From Oscillospiraceae bacterium (GTDB lineage Bacteria > Bacillota > Clostridia > Oscillospirales > Oscillospiraceae): a stretch of 49,978 nucleotides of DNA. Positions 23,301 to 34,481 of this stretch are shown in pieces. The stretch covers positions 1 to 49,978 of the forward strand of contig SVLO01000012.1 of NCBI GenBank assembly GCA_015067885.1, read 5' to 3'. How positions within the stretch are numbered: position 1 is the first letter of the stretch; the number at the start of each line of letters is the position of its first letter. A program made the translations under genes and the position numbers. Below the pieces are notes generated by a model. It searched no databases, was not told where the DNA came from, and worked only from the letters and a program-made list of their open reading frames with translations.

Positions 23301-25280
23301 ATGACCTTTGACCGCAATTTGTTCCTGCCTGTGACAATGGAAGATATGCAAGCGCGGGGCTGGGACGGTTACGACTTTCTGCTCATCACCGCCGACGCCT
23401 ACGTGGACCACCCCTCTTTTGGCGCGGCTGTTATTGGCCGCGTGCTGGAGGCGGAGGGATACCGGGTGGCGGTCATGGCGCAGCCGGACTGGAAAGAGGC
23501 GGCGGCTTTTGCCGCCCTGGGCCGCCCCCGACTGGGCGTGATGATCTCCGGCGGCAACATCGACTCCATGGTGGCACACTACACCGCCGCCAAAAAGCGC
23601 CGCAGTGACGACGCCTATTCCCCCGGCCGCCGGGCCGGCCTACGCCCCGACCACGCCACGGTGGTGTACGCCAACCGGGTGCGTGAGGTCTTTGGGGACA
23701 TTCCCATCGTCATCGGCGGGTTGGAGGCATCCCTGCGCCGCTTTGCTCACTATGACTACTGGGAGGATAAGGTGCGCCGCTCCATCCTCTTTGACGCCCA
23801 GGCGGATATTTTGAGCTACGGCATGGGGGAGAGGTCCACCCGGGAGATCGCCGCGCGGCTGGCCAGCGGCACCCCGGTAGGGGAGATCACCGACGTGCGT
23901 GGCACCTGCGTGGCGGCGAAAATCCCCAGCGCCTGCGCATATCCCCGGGTGGAGGTACCATCCTTTGAGGAGGTTTCCACCGACAAAAAAGCCTACGCCC
24001 GTGCCAACATGGTGGAGTATCAGGAGCATGACGCCGTGGTGGGCAAGGCCGTGGTGCAGAAGCACGGCCGGGAGTATTTGATTGTCAACCCTCCCGCCGA
24101 ACCGTTGACCACCAAGGAAATGGACGAAGTGGCTCAACTGCCCTACGTGAAGGAACCCCACCCCATGTACGACGATATGGGGGGCGTGCCTGCCATTGAA
24201 GAGGTGCGCTTTTCCGTCACCCACAACCGGGGCTGCTTCGGCGCGTGCAACTTCTGCTCCCTGGCTTTTCACCAGGGGCGGACTATCTCCTGCCGCAGCC
24301 ACGAGAGCGTGGTGCGGGAGGTGAAGACCCTGACCGAACACCCCGGCTTCAAGGGGTACATCCACGACGTGGGAGGCCCGTCGGCCACTTTCCGCCGCCC
24401 CTCCTGTCAAAAGCAGCTTAAATGCGGTATGTGTAAAAACCGGGCCTGCCTTGCCCCGGAACCCTGCCCCAATCTGGACGCCGACCACACGGATTACATG
24501 ATGCTGCTGCGCAAGCTGCGGGCCATTCCCAAGGTGAAAAAGGTCTTTGTCCGGTCGGGTATCCGGTTCGATTATTTGATGAAGGACCCCAGCGGCGAGT
24601 TTTTTACCGATTTGGTCCAGCACCACATCTCCGGCCAGCTAAAGGTGGCGCCGGAGCATTGCGTGGCCCACACTCTGGACTACATGGGCAAGCCCCACAT
24701 CGAGGTGTACGAGCGGTTCCGGGAGAAGTACCAAAAACTCAACCGCCGCTACGGCAAGGAGCAGTATTTGGTACCCTACCTCATCTCATCCCACCCCGGC
24801 TGTACCCTGTCCGACGCGGTGGAACTGGCAGTGTGGCTGAATAAACAGAGCCACATGCCCGAGCAGGTGCAGGATTTCTATCCCACCCCCGGCACCCTGG
24901 CCACCTGTATGTGGTACACCGGTATCGACCCCCGGACCATGAAGCCGGTGTTCGTCCCCAAGACGCCCCACGACAAGGCGCTGCAGCGGGCGCTGATGCA
25001 ATGGCGCAAGCCGCAAAACCGCAAGCTGGTGCTGGAGGCGTTGCATAAGGTGGGCCGGGAGGACCTGATCGGCTACGGCAAGCACTGCCTGGTGCGGCCC
25101 GATAAGGGCGCACCTGCCGCTGCCCAGCCCAGGAGCGGGGAACGCCGGGGCAAGCAGAGTAAACCGACCAAACCGGCCACGCCCCGCAAGCCGTCTGCCC
25201 CCGGCGGTGCGAAAAAGGCCGGCTGGGCCAAGGCAAAGCCCAAGAATACCAAGGGCCGCGGTATCAACAAGCGAAAGTAA
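23301..25280 (+). CDS. YgiQ family radical SAM protein
   Basis: A 659-residue radical SAM protein of the YgiQ (UPF0313) family. It has an N-terminal domain with [20 protein letters not shown], then the 4Fe-4S motif CFGACNFCS (Cys312, 316, 319) and the family block [16 protein letters not shown] second cysteine group follows ([15 protein letters not shown]). The C-terminal 60 or so residues are rich in Lys, Pro and Ala and look disordered. I placed the start at 23301 because the family's N-terminus begins there; the ribosome site (TGGTGA) is weak. The reaction catalysed by this family is not known. Confidence 0.93.
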   Translation: MTFDRNLFLPVTMEDMQARGWDGYDFLLITADAYVDHPSFGAAVIGRVLEAEGYRVAVMAQPDWKEAAAFAALGRPRLGVMISGGNIDSMVAHYTAAKKRRSDDAYSPGRRAGLRPDHATVVYANRVREVFGDIPIVIGGLEASLRRFAHYDYWEDKVRRSILFDAQADILSYGMGERSTREIAARLASGTPVGEITDVRGTCVAAKIPSACAYPRVEVPSFEEVSTDKKAYARANMVEYQEHDAVVGKAVVQKHGREYLIVNPPAEPLTTKEMDEVAQLPYVKEPHPMYDDMGGVPAIEEVRFSVTHNRGCFGACNFCSLAFHQGRTISCRSHESVVREVKTLTEHPGFKGYIHDVGGPSATFRRPSCQKQLKCGMCKNRACLAPEPCPNLDADHTDYMMLLRKLRAIPKVKKVFVRSGIRFDYLMKDPSGEFFTDLVQHHISGQLKVAPEHCVAHTLDYMGKPHIEVYERFREKYQKLNRRYGKEQYLVPYLISSHPGCTLSDAVELAVWLNKQSHMPEQVQDFYPTPGTLATCMWYTGIDPRTMKPVFVPKTPHDKALQRALMQWRKPQNRKLVLEALHKVGREDLIGYGKHCLVRPDKGAPAAAQPRSGERRGKQSKPTKPATPRKPSAPGGAKKAGWAKAKPKNTKGRGINKRK

Positions 25281-25445
25281 GAGGAGGGTCGATCCCTCCA
25301 CCCCTTCGGGGCGCCACAACCCGAAAATGGGGCTGCCGAGCGAATACGAGGTTGGGGGATTATCTATGTCTTTTTTCACAACCCCTCCCTCCTCGCTGCG
25401 CTCGGCCAACTCCCCTTTCACGGGGGAGGCTTTTCACTGCGGCGG
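25281..25445. repeat. interspersed GC-rich repeat fragments
   Basis: Two short palindromic pieces: GGTCGATCCCTCCACCCC with CTTCGGGGCGCC, and CCTCGCTGCGCTCGGCCAACTCCCC up to GGGGGAGGC (split here). They are of the kind scattered between genes in GC-rich clostridia. With the terminator they fill the 258 bases between the radical SAM gene and the next lipoprotein. No gene is visible. Confidence 0.4.
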
Positions 25446-25483
25446 GATTGCTTGTAGGTATAGCCATGGTTTTCGTTGTACAA

Positions 25484-25527
25484 TAAAAAAGCGTGCATCA
25501 AAACCTTTGTTTTGATGCACGCTTTTT
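25484..25527. terminator. bidirectional terminator
   Basis: AAAAAAGCGTGCATCAAAAC pairs with GTTTTGATGCACGCTTTTT around a CTTT loop. It lies between two convergent genes. Confidence 0.92.
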
Positions 25528-25538
25528 GTGTGCTGGGT

Positions 25539-25868
25539 TTAGTCGCGGGGCATATCGCCCAGCGCGTTACCCATCTCGTCCCCGGCCTGACGGATGCTGT
25601 TTTCTGCCTTGTCGGCGGCAGAACGCATACTGTCGGTCAGGCTGCCTTTGCCCATTCCGCGCACGCGCCCATTGGGGGCGGCGAAGTATTTTGCATCCTG
25701 CATCATACTTTTGCCCTCGTCCATCATGGTGCGGGTGAGAACTCTGGCCTCGTCGGTGGCGGACATTCTGTCATCGACGGTGTCAGGGTTCGTGGCACCG
25801 GAACCGCAGGCGGTCAGGGGCAGGATAAGCATGGCGCACAGGACAAGAAAAAGACCTGCTCGTTTCAT
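25539..25868 (-). CDS. small hypothetical lipoprotein
   Basis: A 109-residue lipoprotein. The signal peptide ends in a lipobox (LILPLTAC, Cys21) followed by GSGATNPDTVDDR. The mature part is short, helical and charged, ending GDEMGNALGDMPRD. GGAGGAAACAG precedes the ATG at 25868. It lies downstream of znuB but behind a terminator, so it is probably a separate unit. I do not recognise a family. Confidence 0.72.
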   Translation of the reverse strand: MKRAGLFLVLCAMLILPLTACGSGATNPDTVDDRMSATDEARVLTRTMMDEGKSMMQDAKYFAAPNGRVRGMGKGSLTDSMRSAADKAENSIRQAGDEMGNALGDMPRD

Positions 25869-25953
25869 TCTGTTTCCTCCCGGGTCCTTTGCTGGGATGG
25901 TTGGTTGTTCCGTCCTGAGCATAGTATAGCCCCGAAGACCGAAGTTATAGCAG

Positions 25954-25990
25954 GAAAAAATCCCGGGAAGAGGAACTTCCCGGGATTTTT
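25954..25990 (-). terminator. terminator after znuB
   Basis: On the minus strand AAAAATCCCGGGAAG pairs with CTTCCCGGGATTTTTT around TTCCT. Confidence 0.92.
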
Positions 25991-25997
25991 GGTAAAT

Positions 25998-26846
25998 TCA
26001 GTTTTTTCGGCGCAGCAGGGAGGTGACCAGGAAAAACACCGCCAAAAACAGGGTGATGGACGCGCCGGCAGAGGAGCCAAGGTAGTAGGAGGCCATCACA
26101 CCGGCCACCCCGCACACCACAGCGCCCAGCACGCTGAACAGGTGGTACTGGGCGGTGTTCCGGGCCACGCTGCGGGCCGAGGCGGCGGGCAGCACCAGCA
26201 GTGAGTTGATGACCAGCAGACCCACCCAGGTCATGGACAGGGTGACCACCACGGCAATGAGGGCGGAGAACACGGTTTCCAGCAAAAACACCTGCACGCC
26301 GCGGCTGTGGGCCAAAGCCGGGTGGACGGTGGACAGCATTAGCCGATTGAAGCCAACCACCCAAAAGACCAGCACCACCAGCAAGATCAGGGCCAGCAGG
26401 CCGATTTGACCGGGGGTGACAGACAGGATGTCACCGATGAGCAGGCTGTTGAACTTGGTGAAGGACCGCCCGCCCAAGGTGGACAGGAAGATGCCAAACG
26501 CCATGGCGGTGGAGGCGAATACGCCGATGACCGTGTCGCTGGCCAGGGCGGTTTTGCGCCGCACCACATTAAAGAGTACGGAGAAGAACAGGGCAAACAG
26601 CACCGCGGCCCATGTGGGGTCACCGATACCGCACAGGGCGCCGATGGCCATGCCGGTAAAGGCGGAATGGCCCAGGGCGTCGGAGAAGAAGGACATCCGG
26701 CTGCGCACCACCATAGTGGACAGCAGGCCGAACAGGGGGGAGATGACCAGTACCGCCAGCAGGGCGTGTTTCATAAACAGCATTTGCCCGGGCTGCGCCC
26801 ATTCAAAGGGAAGCAGGGACAGAAGCCGATACCAAAGCTCCATCAT
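25998..26846 (-). CDS. znuB: metal (zinc) ABC transporter permease
   Basis: A 282-residue membrane protein of the ABC-3 family (ZnuB/MntB/TroC type). It has eight or more hydrophobic spans and the family segment SDALGHSAFTGMAIG near residue 55. HSRGVQVFLLETVFSALIAV precedes the last spans. It overlaps the end of the ATPase gene by four bases and completes the importer with the binding lipoprotein upstream. Zinc rather than manganese is inferred from the histidine-rich binding protein. Confidence 0.9.
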   Translation of the reverse strand: MMELWYRLLSLLPFEWAQPGQMLFMKHALLAVLVISPLFGLLSTMVVRSRMSFFSDALGHSAFTGMAIGALCGIGDPTWAAVLFALFFSVLFNVVRRKTALASDTVIGVFASTAMAFGIFLSTLGGRSFTKFNSLLIGDILSVTPGQIGLLALILLVVLVFWVVGFNRLMLSTVHPALAHSRGVQVFLLETVFSALIAVVVTLSMTWVGLLVINSLLVLPAASARSVARNTAQYHLFSVLGAVVCGVAGVMASYYLGSSAGASITLFLAVFFLVTSLLRRKN

Positions 26847-27643
26847 TGCTCACCCTCCTTTTCCTCGCGCAGGTGGAAGGTTCGGTAAAATTCGGGGGAG
26901 GCCAGCACCTCGCCGGCGGGGCCGGTGCGCAGTACCCGCTCGTCCAGCAGCACCACCTGATCGGCGTAGCGCTCCAGGGTGGCGAAATCGTGGGTGGAGA
27001 GGAAAATGGACAAATCGTACTGGCTGCGCAGCTCGTCCAGCATATCCATTAGCTGGCGCTCGCCCTCGGCATCCACGCCGGACAAAGGCTCGTCCAGCAG
27101 CAGGATGTGGGGGACGGGTTCCAGCGCAAGGGCCAGCAGCACCCGCTGCAGTTGTCCGCCGGACAGGGCGCCCATGGGTCTGTCCAGCAGCTCCTGGGCG
27201 TGGACCCGGGACAGGCAGGCTTCGGCCTTGGCGCGCAGGGCCTTGGTGATGGGCAGCCACACGGGCCAGCGGCAGGTGGCGGCGGTGAAGAAGTCCAGCA
27301 CCGTCACCGGGTCGCCCCGGTCAAAGGAGGGGGACTGGGGTACATAGCCCACCAGGGGACGGGTGCTTTTTGCCGTGGGGTCGCCCAGCCGGAAGGCGGG
27401 GGCGCCGGCGGGAGAGAAGGTGATGGAGCCGGTGTAGTCCAGTTGGCCCAAAATAGTCCGCAGCAGGGTGGATTTGCCCGCGCCGTTGGGACCGATGAGG
27501 GCCACGATCTCGCCGCAGTTGAGCTGGAAGGACACATCGGACAAAATCTGCGTATTGTCCAAATTGACGCTGACGTGGTCCAGCTTCAGCCGACAGGCGT
27601 CGGTCCGCCCGCTGACCAGCCGTCCGTGTTTGATTTTACGCAT
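26843..27643 (-). CDS. znuC: metal (zinc) ABC transporter ATP-binding protein
   Basis: A 266-residue ABC ATPase: Walker A GPNGAGKST (51-59), signature LSGGQLQRV, Walker B ILLLDEPLSGVD and a switch histidine in STHDFATLE. It energises the importer made with the adjacent permease and binding protein. It starts 3 bases after the binding-protein gene and overlaps the permease gene. An N-terminal basic extension of about 18 residues precedes the usual start of the fold, so a later start is possible. Confidence 0.92.
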   Translation of the reverse strand: MRKIKHGRLVSGRTDACRLKLDHVSVNLDNTQILSDVSFQLNCGEIVALIGPNGAGKSTLLRTILGQLDYTGSITFSPAGAPAFRLGDPTAKSTRPLVGYVPQSPSFDRGDPVTVLDFFTAATCRWPVWLPITKALRAKAEACLSRVHAQELLDRPMGALSGGQLQRVLLALALEPVPHILLLDEPLSGVDAEGERQLMDMLDELRSQYDLSIFLSTHDFATLERYADQVVLLDERVLRTGPAGEVLASPEFYRTFHLREEKEGEQ

Positions 27644-27646
27644 GGG

Positions 27647-28594
27647 TCATTCCACCTCGCTTTGAGAGAAGGCACCGATGACGGTGGTGATGTTGATATT
27701 GATGGCCTCGATATAGGGGGCGATGGGGGAGAGTTCGTCCGCAAACGGTTCCCGTCCGTCCATAATGGTGGACAGGACGTAGACCCCGCAGCCGGCCTCC
27801 CGGCTGATGGCCCGGGCGGTGGCGTCGGAGCCGTTGACCTCGGTGAAAATGGCGGGCAGCTCGTATTGACGCACCAATTCGGTGATGTGGACGATCTCCT
27901 TGGCGGAGGCCTCGCTGCCTGCCTCCTCCTCGATGCTGGCCAGCAGGGGCAGGTCAAAGGCGTTGGCGAAGTAGGCGAAACCGTCGTGGAAGGTGATGAG
28001 TTGTGCGCCGGAGAGGGTGGCGTTCTGCATGGCGGTTTTGCCGTCCTCGCAGCATTGGTTCAGTAACTGTTGGGCGGTGGCGGTGTTGTAGACCATGCGG
28101 GTGTGGGCGTTCTCGTCCAACAGGGGGAGCAGGCCGGTCAGCACGGAATCCACGGCGCAGGCCATGTTGGCCGGGTCCATCCAGTAGTGGCCGTCGAAGT
28201 GGTCGTCGTGGTCGTGATGCTCGTGGTCGTGGTCATGGTGGCCGGTGGCGGGCAGCAGAGCAATCCCCTCGGAGCAGTCGATGACGGTGGCGGTGGAGGT
28301 GGCCAAAGCGTCGGCCATGAAATCCTCCATCCCCGCGCCGTTCAGAACGATGACGTCCGCCCGGGACAGCTTTTTCATGTCGTTGACGGTGAGGGTGTAG
28401 TCGTGCAGACAACTGACACTGCCCGTATCCAGCCGGGATACGGACACGCCCTCCATCCCGTCGGTCACAGCCAGGGCGGCCAGGTAGGTGGGGTAGGTGG
28501 TGGCCACGATATTTACTTGAGCCTGTTCCGGTCCTGTGGGGGCGCAGCCCGCCAACAGCAGCACACAGAGCAGCAGGGTGATCATGCGTTTCAT
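27647..28594 (-). CDS. znuA: zinc ABC transporter substrate-binding lipoprotein
   Basis: A 315-residue cluster A-I metal-binding protein. The signal peptide ends in the lipobox LLAGC (Cys17). A long histidine/aspartate loop (GHHDHDHEHHDHDDHFDGH) precedes WMDPANMACAVD; such loops mark zinc-specific ZnuA/AdcA proteins. Further metal-site regions include TFHDGFAYFA and FTEVNGSD. The start at 28594 follows GGGAGG. It leads the znuA-znuC-znuB operon. A Zur operator would be expected upstream, but I cannot point to one with confidence. Confidence 0.9.
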   Translation of the reverse strand: MKRMITLLLCVLLLAGCAPTGPEQAQVNIVATTYPTYLAALAVTDGMEGVSVSRLDTGSVSCLHDYTLTVNDMKKLSRADVIVLNGAGMEDFMADALATSTATVIDCSEGIALLPATGHHDHDHEHHDHDDHFDGHYWMDPANMACAVDSVLTGLLPLLDENAHTRMVYNTATAQQLLNQCCEDGKTAMQNATLSGAQLITFHDGFAYFANAFDLPLLASIEEEAGSEASAKEIVHITELVRQYELPAIFTEVNGSDATARAISREAGCGVYVLSTIMDGREPFADELSPIAPYIEAININITTVIGAFSQSEVE

Positions 28595-28629
28595 ACGTAC
28601 CTCCCAAAGGAAGTGGTTCACAACGCACT

Positions 28630-28658
28630 ATTATATCATCCTCCGCGGGAAAAGTAAA
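28630..28658 (-). promoter_or_regulatory. promoter of the znuACB operon
   Basis: On the minus strand TTTACT (28658-28653), a 17-base spacer and TATAAT (28635-28630), in the short gap between the exporter gene and znuA. Confidence 0.6.
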
Positions 28659-28671
28659 TGAGCAAACGAGG

Positions 28672-29568
28672 TCAGTGGTGATGGTGATGATGATGGTGGT
28701 GGTGGCCCTGGGCGGATACGGTGGGACACTGGACGGCGGGGCAGTCTTCGCCCGGGACCTCCAGCTCCAGCGTAGCGTGTCCGATGTGAAATTCAGCCAG
28801 TACCTGCCGGGCGGCCAGCTTGATGGGGTGGGGGTCGGCGTCGGTGACCAGGTGGAGGGTGGCGCAGTTGGTCTGGCCGTCCAGGGTCCACAGGTGGACG
28901 TGGTGGACGTCCAGCACGCCGTCAAGCTGCTCCAGGCGTGCTTTGAGCTGGGCGATATCCACGCCGCCGGGGGTGCGCTCCAAAAGGGGGGTGAAGGAGA
29001 CGGTCAGATTTTTGACCGCGTGGACAAGGATGAACACCGCCACGCCCATGGACATGACCGGGTCGATGATGGCAAGGTCGGTGAAGTGCATGACCACCGC
29101 GCCGCACAGCACCACCACCCAGCCCAGCACGTCCTCCAGCATGTGCAGGTTGACCGCCCGCTGGTTCAAAGACTGCCCGCCCCGGGTGAAGAAGGCGGCG
29201 CAGGTGTTTACTATCACCCCCACCACGGCGAACAAAATCATGCCCCGGTAGTCGATCTCCACGGGGTTGATGATACGCAGCACGGCGTTGCAGATGACCA
29301 CGGCGGAGCCGAACAGCAAAATCAGGGTGGTGATGATACTGCCCAAAACGGAGTACCGGGCAAAGCCGTAGGTGTAAAAGCGGTTGGCCGGGTGCTTGCT
29401 CTTTCGTTCAAGAACGTAGGATACGCCGATGCTCACCGCGTCGCCCAGGTCGTGGACCGCGTCCGAGGCGATGGCGATGCTGCCGGTGACTATGCCGCCC
29501 ACGAATTCAAACACGGAAAAGGCAAGGTTCAGGATAAAGGCAATCAGAATGTTTCGATCGGTTCTCAT
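28672..29568 (-). CDS. cation diffusion facilitator metal exporter
   Basis: A 298-residue CDF transporter that exports divalent metals, usually zinc, in exchange for protons. It has about six membrane spans, the site motif ASDAVHDLGDAVSIG in span 2 (HDLGD), and a second acid/His pair in IIDPVMSMGV. A cytoplasmic domain with HHVHLWTLDGQ follows. The protein ends in ten consecutive histidines, an unusual tail that could bind metal. GGAGGCC precedes the ATG. The divergent TetR-type gene and a shared operator suggest regulated expression. Confidence 0.93.
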   Translation of the reverse strand: MRTDRNILIAFILNLAFSVFEFVGGIVTGSIAIASDAVHDLGDAVSIGVSYVLERKSKHPANRFYTYGFARYSVLGSIITTLILLFGSAVVICNAVLRIINPVEIDYRGMILFAVVGVIVNTCAAFFTRGGQSLNQRAVNLHMLEDVLGWVVVLCGAVVMHFTDLAIIDPVMSMGVAVFILVHAVKNLTVSFTPLLERTPGGVDIAQLKARLEQLDGVLDVHHVHLWTLDGQTNCATLHLVTDADPHPIKLAARQVLAEFHIGHATLELEVPGEDCPAVQCPTVSAQGHHHHHHHHHH

Positions 29569-29580
29569 AAAGGCCTCCTA

Positions 29581-29608
29581 TTGACTTGGGGTGAGTTGGT
29601 GCTATAAT
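29581..29608 (+). promoter_or_regulatory. promoter of the TetR-family gene
   Basis: TTGACT (29581-29586), a 16-base spacer and TATAAT (29603-29608). The operator palindrome begins 4 bases downstream, over the expected start site. Confidence 0.65.
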
Positions 29609-29611
29609 AGT

Positions 29612-29632
29612 TATTGAACATATTGTTCGATA
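29612..29632. promoter_or_regulatory. palindromic operator between the CDF exporter and TetR genes
   Basis: TATTGAACA-TAT-TGTTCGATA is a 21-base palindrome with one mismatched pair. It sits just after the -10 of the TetR-gene promoter and within the region expected to hold the leftward exporter promoter. This is a typical place for an autoregulating TetR protein to control both genes. Confidence 0.6.
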
Positions 29633-29710
29633 TTTTGAAGCAAAACGCAAGATACAAGGTTGCTGCCCTGTACGTTACGGAACAAGTTTGCGAAAGTGTA
29701 TGGTGACGGT

Positions 29711-30262
29711 ATGGATCGACGACAGAGAAAAAGCCGGCAGGCCATGTTTGCGGCCTTTACCGAGCTGCTGGAACACAAAGATTTTGCTCAAATCACCGTG
29801 GGCGAGATCATCGACCGGGCGGACGTGGGCCGGGCCACCTTTTACGCCCATTTTGAGACCAAGGAGTTCCTGCTGAAGGAGCTGTGCCGGGAGCTGTTCT
29901 GCCACATTTTTGATTTTCAGCAAACTCCGCCGGCCCGGCATCAGCATATTTTTGACTGCACGCCCACCGGCTGCGTGTTCCAGCACCTGTTTGCGCACCT
30001 GCAGAAGAATGACAACGGCGTGCTGCGGCTGCTGTCCGGGCAGAATAACGAGCTGTTTTTGGGCTATTTCAAAACCGGCCTGCGCACGCTGGTGATGGGG
30101 CAGCTGCCTCGGTTTGCAGCCCGAAAGGACCCGAAACTGCCGGAAGACTTTTGGGTGGACCACATCACCGCCACCTTTATCGCGACCCTGCGCTGGTGGG
30201 TGGAGAACGGCATGGAGCAGTCCCCGGAGACCATAACCGAATACTTCTGCCTGTCCGTGTGA
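29711..30262 (+). CDS. TetR/AcrR family transcriptional regulator
   Basis: A 183-residue regulator. Residues 8-55 carry the TetR helix-turn-helix (QAMFAAFTELLEHKDFAQIT, then VGEIIDRADVGRATFYAHFETKEFLL). The rest is a helical ligand domain of the TetR_C type. The ATG at 29711 lacks a strong ribosome site. It is divergent from the CDF exporter, with a 21-bp palindrome in between, so it probably represses itself and the exporter. The inducer is unknown; few Cys or His clusters suggest a metal sensor, so an organic ligand is possible. Confidence 0.85.
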   Translation: MDRRQRKSRQAMFAAFTELLEHKDFAQITVGEIIDRADVGRATFYAHFETKEFLLKELCRELFCHIFDFQQTPPARHQHIFDCTPTGCVFQHLFAHLQKNDNGVLRLLSGQNNELFLGYFKTGLRTLVMGQLPRFAARKDPKLPEDFWVDHITATFIATLRWWVENGMEQSPETITEYFCLSV

Positions 30263-30276
30263 GGGCAAGAGAGAGG

Positions 30277-30316
30277 AACGCTCCCTCCATCCTATGATGG
30301 GGGGAGCGTTTTGTAT
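30277..30316 (+). terminator. terminator after the TetR-family gene
   Basis: AACGCTCCCTCCATC pairs with GATGGGGGGAGCGTT (one mismatch), followed by TTGT. Confidence 0.75.
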
Positions 30317-30375
30317 CCCCGGCGGGGGTGTGGATAAAATTCACGGGGCGTTCACAAATAAATTGCAAAACCCTA

Positions 30376-30404
30376 TTGCATTTTGAGCGGGAGTGGGGTA
30401 AACT
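30376..30404 (+). promoter_or_regulatory. promoter of clpB
   Basis: TTGCAT (30376-30381), a 17-base spacer and TAAACT (30399-30404), placed directly before the CIRCE element. Confidence 0.65.
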
Positions 30405-30407
30405 GAA

Positions 30408-30434
30408 TTAGCACTCTATGAGCGAGAGTGCTAA
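30408..30434 (+). promoter_or_regulatory. CIRCE operator (HrcA binding site)
   Basis: TTAGCACTC, nine bases, GAGTGCTAA: a perfect CIRCE inverted repeat. HrcA binding here would repress clpB until heat or misfolded protein titrates the GroE system. hrcA itself is not in the window. Confidence 0.97.
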
Positions 30435-30474
30435 TTTTGGAACTTGAGAGAATGAGTAAAGGAGTGGATGCTCT

Positions 30475-33069
<2,595 letters not shown>

Positions 33070-33081
33070 AACGCGCGAAAA

Positions 33082-33116
33082 AACGCCCCTGCCGCGTAGC
33101 GGCAGGGGCGTTGCTT
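33082..33116. terminator. bidirectional terminator between clpB and ftsZ
   Basis: AACGCCCCTGCCGC pairs with GCGGCAGGGGCGTT around GTA. The T-run is best on the ftsZ (minus) strand. Confidence 0.9.
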
Positions 33117-33122
33117 ATTTAT

Positions 33123-34334
33123 TTAGTTGCGCTTGCTGAAAATCTTCTGCAGGATGTCCCAATCCTCGTTGGACACGGAGCCGGACTCCTCCTTGGGGGC
33201 GGGGGCGGGCTGCTCGGCCACGGGGGCGGCGGCCACCTCGGCAGGCTCAGCGGCGGGGGCGGCAGGCTCCTCGTCAAACAGGGACAGGGGAGGGAAGGAG
33301 AAGTCGTCCCGGGCGGGAGCCTCCTGCTCCACCTTGGCCTTGGCCTCGGTATAGGGCTCGGCGGGGATGGGGGCGGCCTTCTCGTCAAAGCCGGTGGCAA
33401 TGACGGTGACGCGGATCTCGTCCTCCAGCTCGGGGTCGAAGGCGGCGCCGAAGATGATGTTGGCATCGGGATGGGCAGCCTCCTGCACCAGGTTGGCGGC
33501 AGTTTCCACCTCTTCCAGGCCGATGTCCATGGAACCGGTGATGTTGATCAGCACGCCGCGGGCGCCGTTGATGGAGGTCTCCAGCAGGGGGCTGGAGATG
33601 GCCATGCGGGCAGCCTCTTCGGCCTTGGCCTTGCCGGCGGCACGACCCACGCCCATGTGGGCGCGACCGGCGCTTTCCATGACAGCGGTAACGTCGGCAA
33701 AGTCCAGGTTGATGAAGCCGGTGTTCTTGATCAGGTCGGAGATGGACTGGACGGCCTGCTGCAGCACGTCGTCCGCGATCTCAAAGGCGTTGAGCAGGGT
33801 GATCTTCTGGTCGGTGGCCAGCTTCAACCGCTCGTTGGGGATGATGACCAGGGAGTCCACCTTGCCGCGCAGCTCAGCGATGCCCTGCTCGGCCATGGAC
33901 ATACGGCGGGGACCCTCGAACTTAAAGGGCTTGGTCACCACGCCCACGGTCAGCACGCCCAGCTCCTTGGCGATGTCGGCCACGATGGGGGCCGCGCCGG
34001 TACCGGTGCCGCCGCCCATGCCGGCGGTGATGAAGACCATGTCGGCATCCTCAAGGGCCTTGGCGATCTGGGCGCGGTTTTCCTCGGCAGACTTGCGGCC
34101 CACGTCGGGGTTGGCGCCGGCGCCCTGACCGTTGGTCAGCTTTTCGCCGATCTGAATTTTGAAGGTGGCGCTGGAAACGTTCAGCGCCTGTTTATCCGTA
34201 TTGACGGAGATGAAATCAACGTTTTTAATGCCGGACTTGACCATGCGGTTAATCACGTTGCCGCCGCCGCCGCCAACACCAACGACCTTGATGCTGACAA
34301 CGCTGTCCTGACCGATATCCAAACCAAATGCCAT
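33123..34334 (-). CDS. ftsZ: cell division GTPase FtsZ
   Basis: A 403-residue tubulin homologue that forms the Z ring. The GTP-binding signature GGGTGTG is at 107-113, and FISVNTDKQAL and the T7-loop NLDFADV are present. After the conserved domain (to about residue 310) comes an Ala/Pro/Glu-rich linker and the tail NEDWDILQKIFSKRN. The tail keeps a hydrophobic-basic character but not the usual DIPxFLR form. AGGAGGAAAC precedes the ATG. It has its own promoter behind ftsQ. ftsA, the usual partner, is absent from the cluster. Confidence 0.98.
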   Translation of the reverse strand: MAFGLDIGQDSVVSIKVVGVGGGGGNVINRMVKSGIKNVDFISVNTDKQALNVSSATFKIQIGEKLTNGQGAGANPDVGRKSAEENRAQIAKALEDADMVFITAGMGGGTGTGAAPIVADIAKELGVLTVGVVTKPFKFEGPRRMSMAEQGIAELRGKVDSLVIIPNERLKLATDQKITLLNAFEIADDVLQQAVQSISDLIKNTGFINLDFADVTAVMESAGRAHMGVGRAAGKAKAEEAARMAISSPLLETSINGARGVLINITGSMDIGLEEVETAANLVQEAAHPDANIIFGAAFDPELEDEIRVTVIATGFDEKAAPIPAEPYTEAKAKVEQEAPARDDFSFPPLSLFDEEPAAPAAEPAEVAAAPVAEQPAPAPKEESGSVSNEDWDILQKIFSKRN

Positions 34335-34403
34335 AGCAGTTTCCTCCTAAGTAAAAATCAACCTGTTGGGCCGAGAAAAATGGCTATCAACCACATTTAG
34401 TAT

Positions 34404-34432
34404 ATTGTATCGCTCTTTTGCAGGCAGGTCAA
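34404..34432 (-). promoter_or_regulatory. promoter of ftsZ
   Basis: On the minus strand TTGACC (34432-34427), a 17-base spacer and TACAAT (34409-34404), in the 147-base gap after ftsQ. Confidence 0.75.
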
Positions 34433-34481
34433 TACCCGAAACGCAATTTTTGTGTGCTTTTTTCTCCTTTTTACCGTAAAA

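Noticed and set aside
28200-28260. A tandem DNA repeat in znuA
   Set aside because: It is the codon pattern of the histidine/aspartate loop, part of the protein's zinc-binding region.
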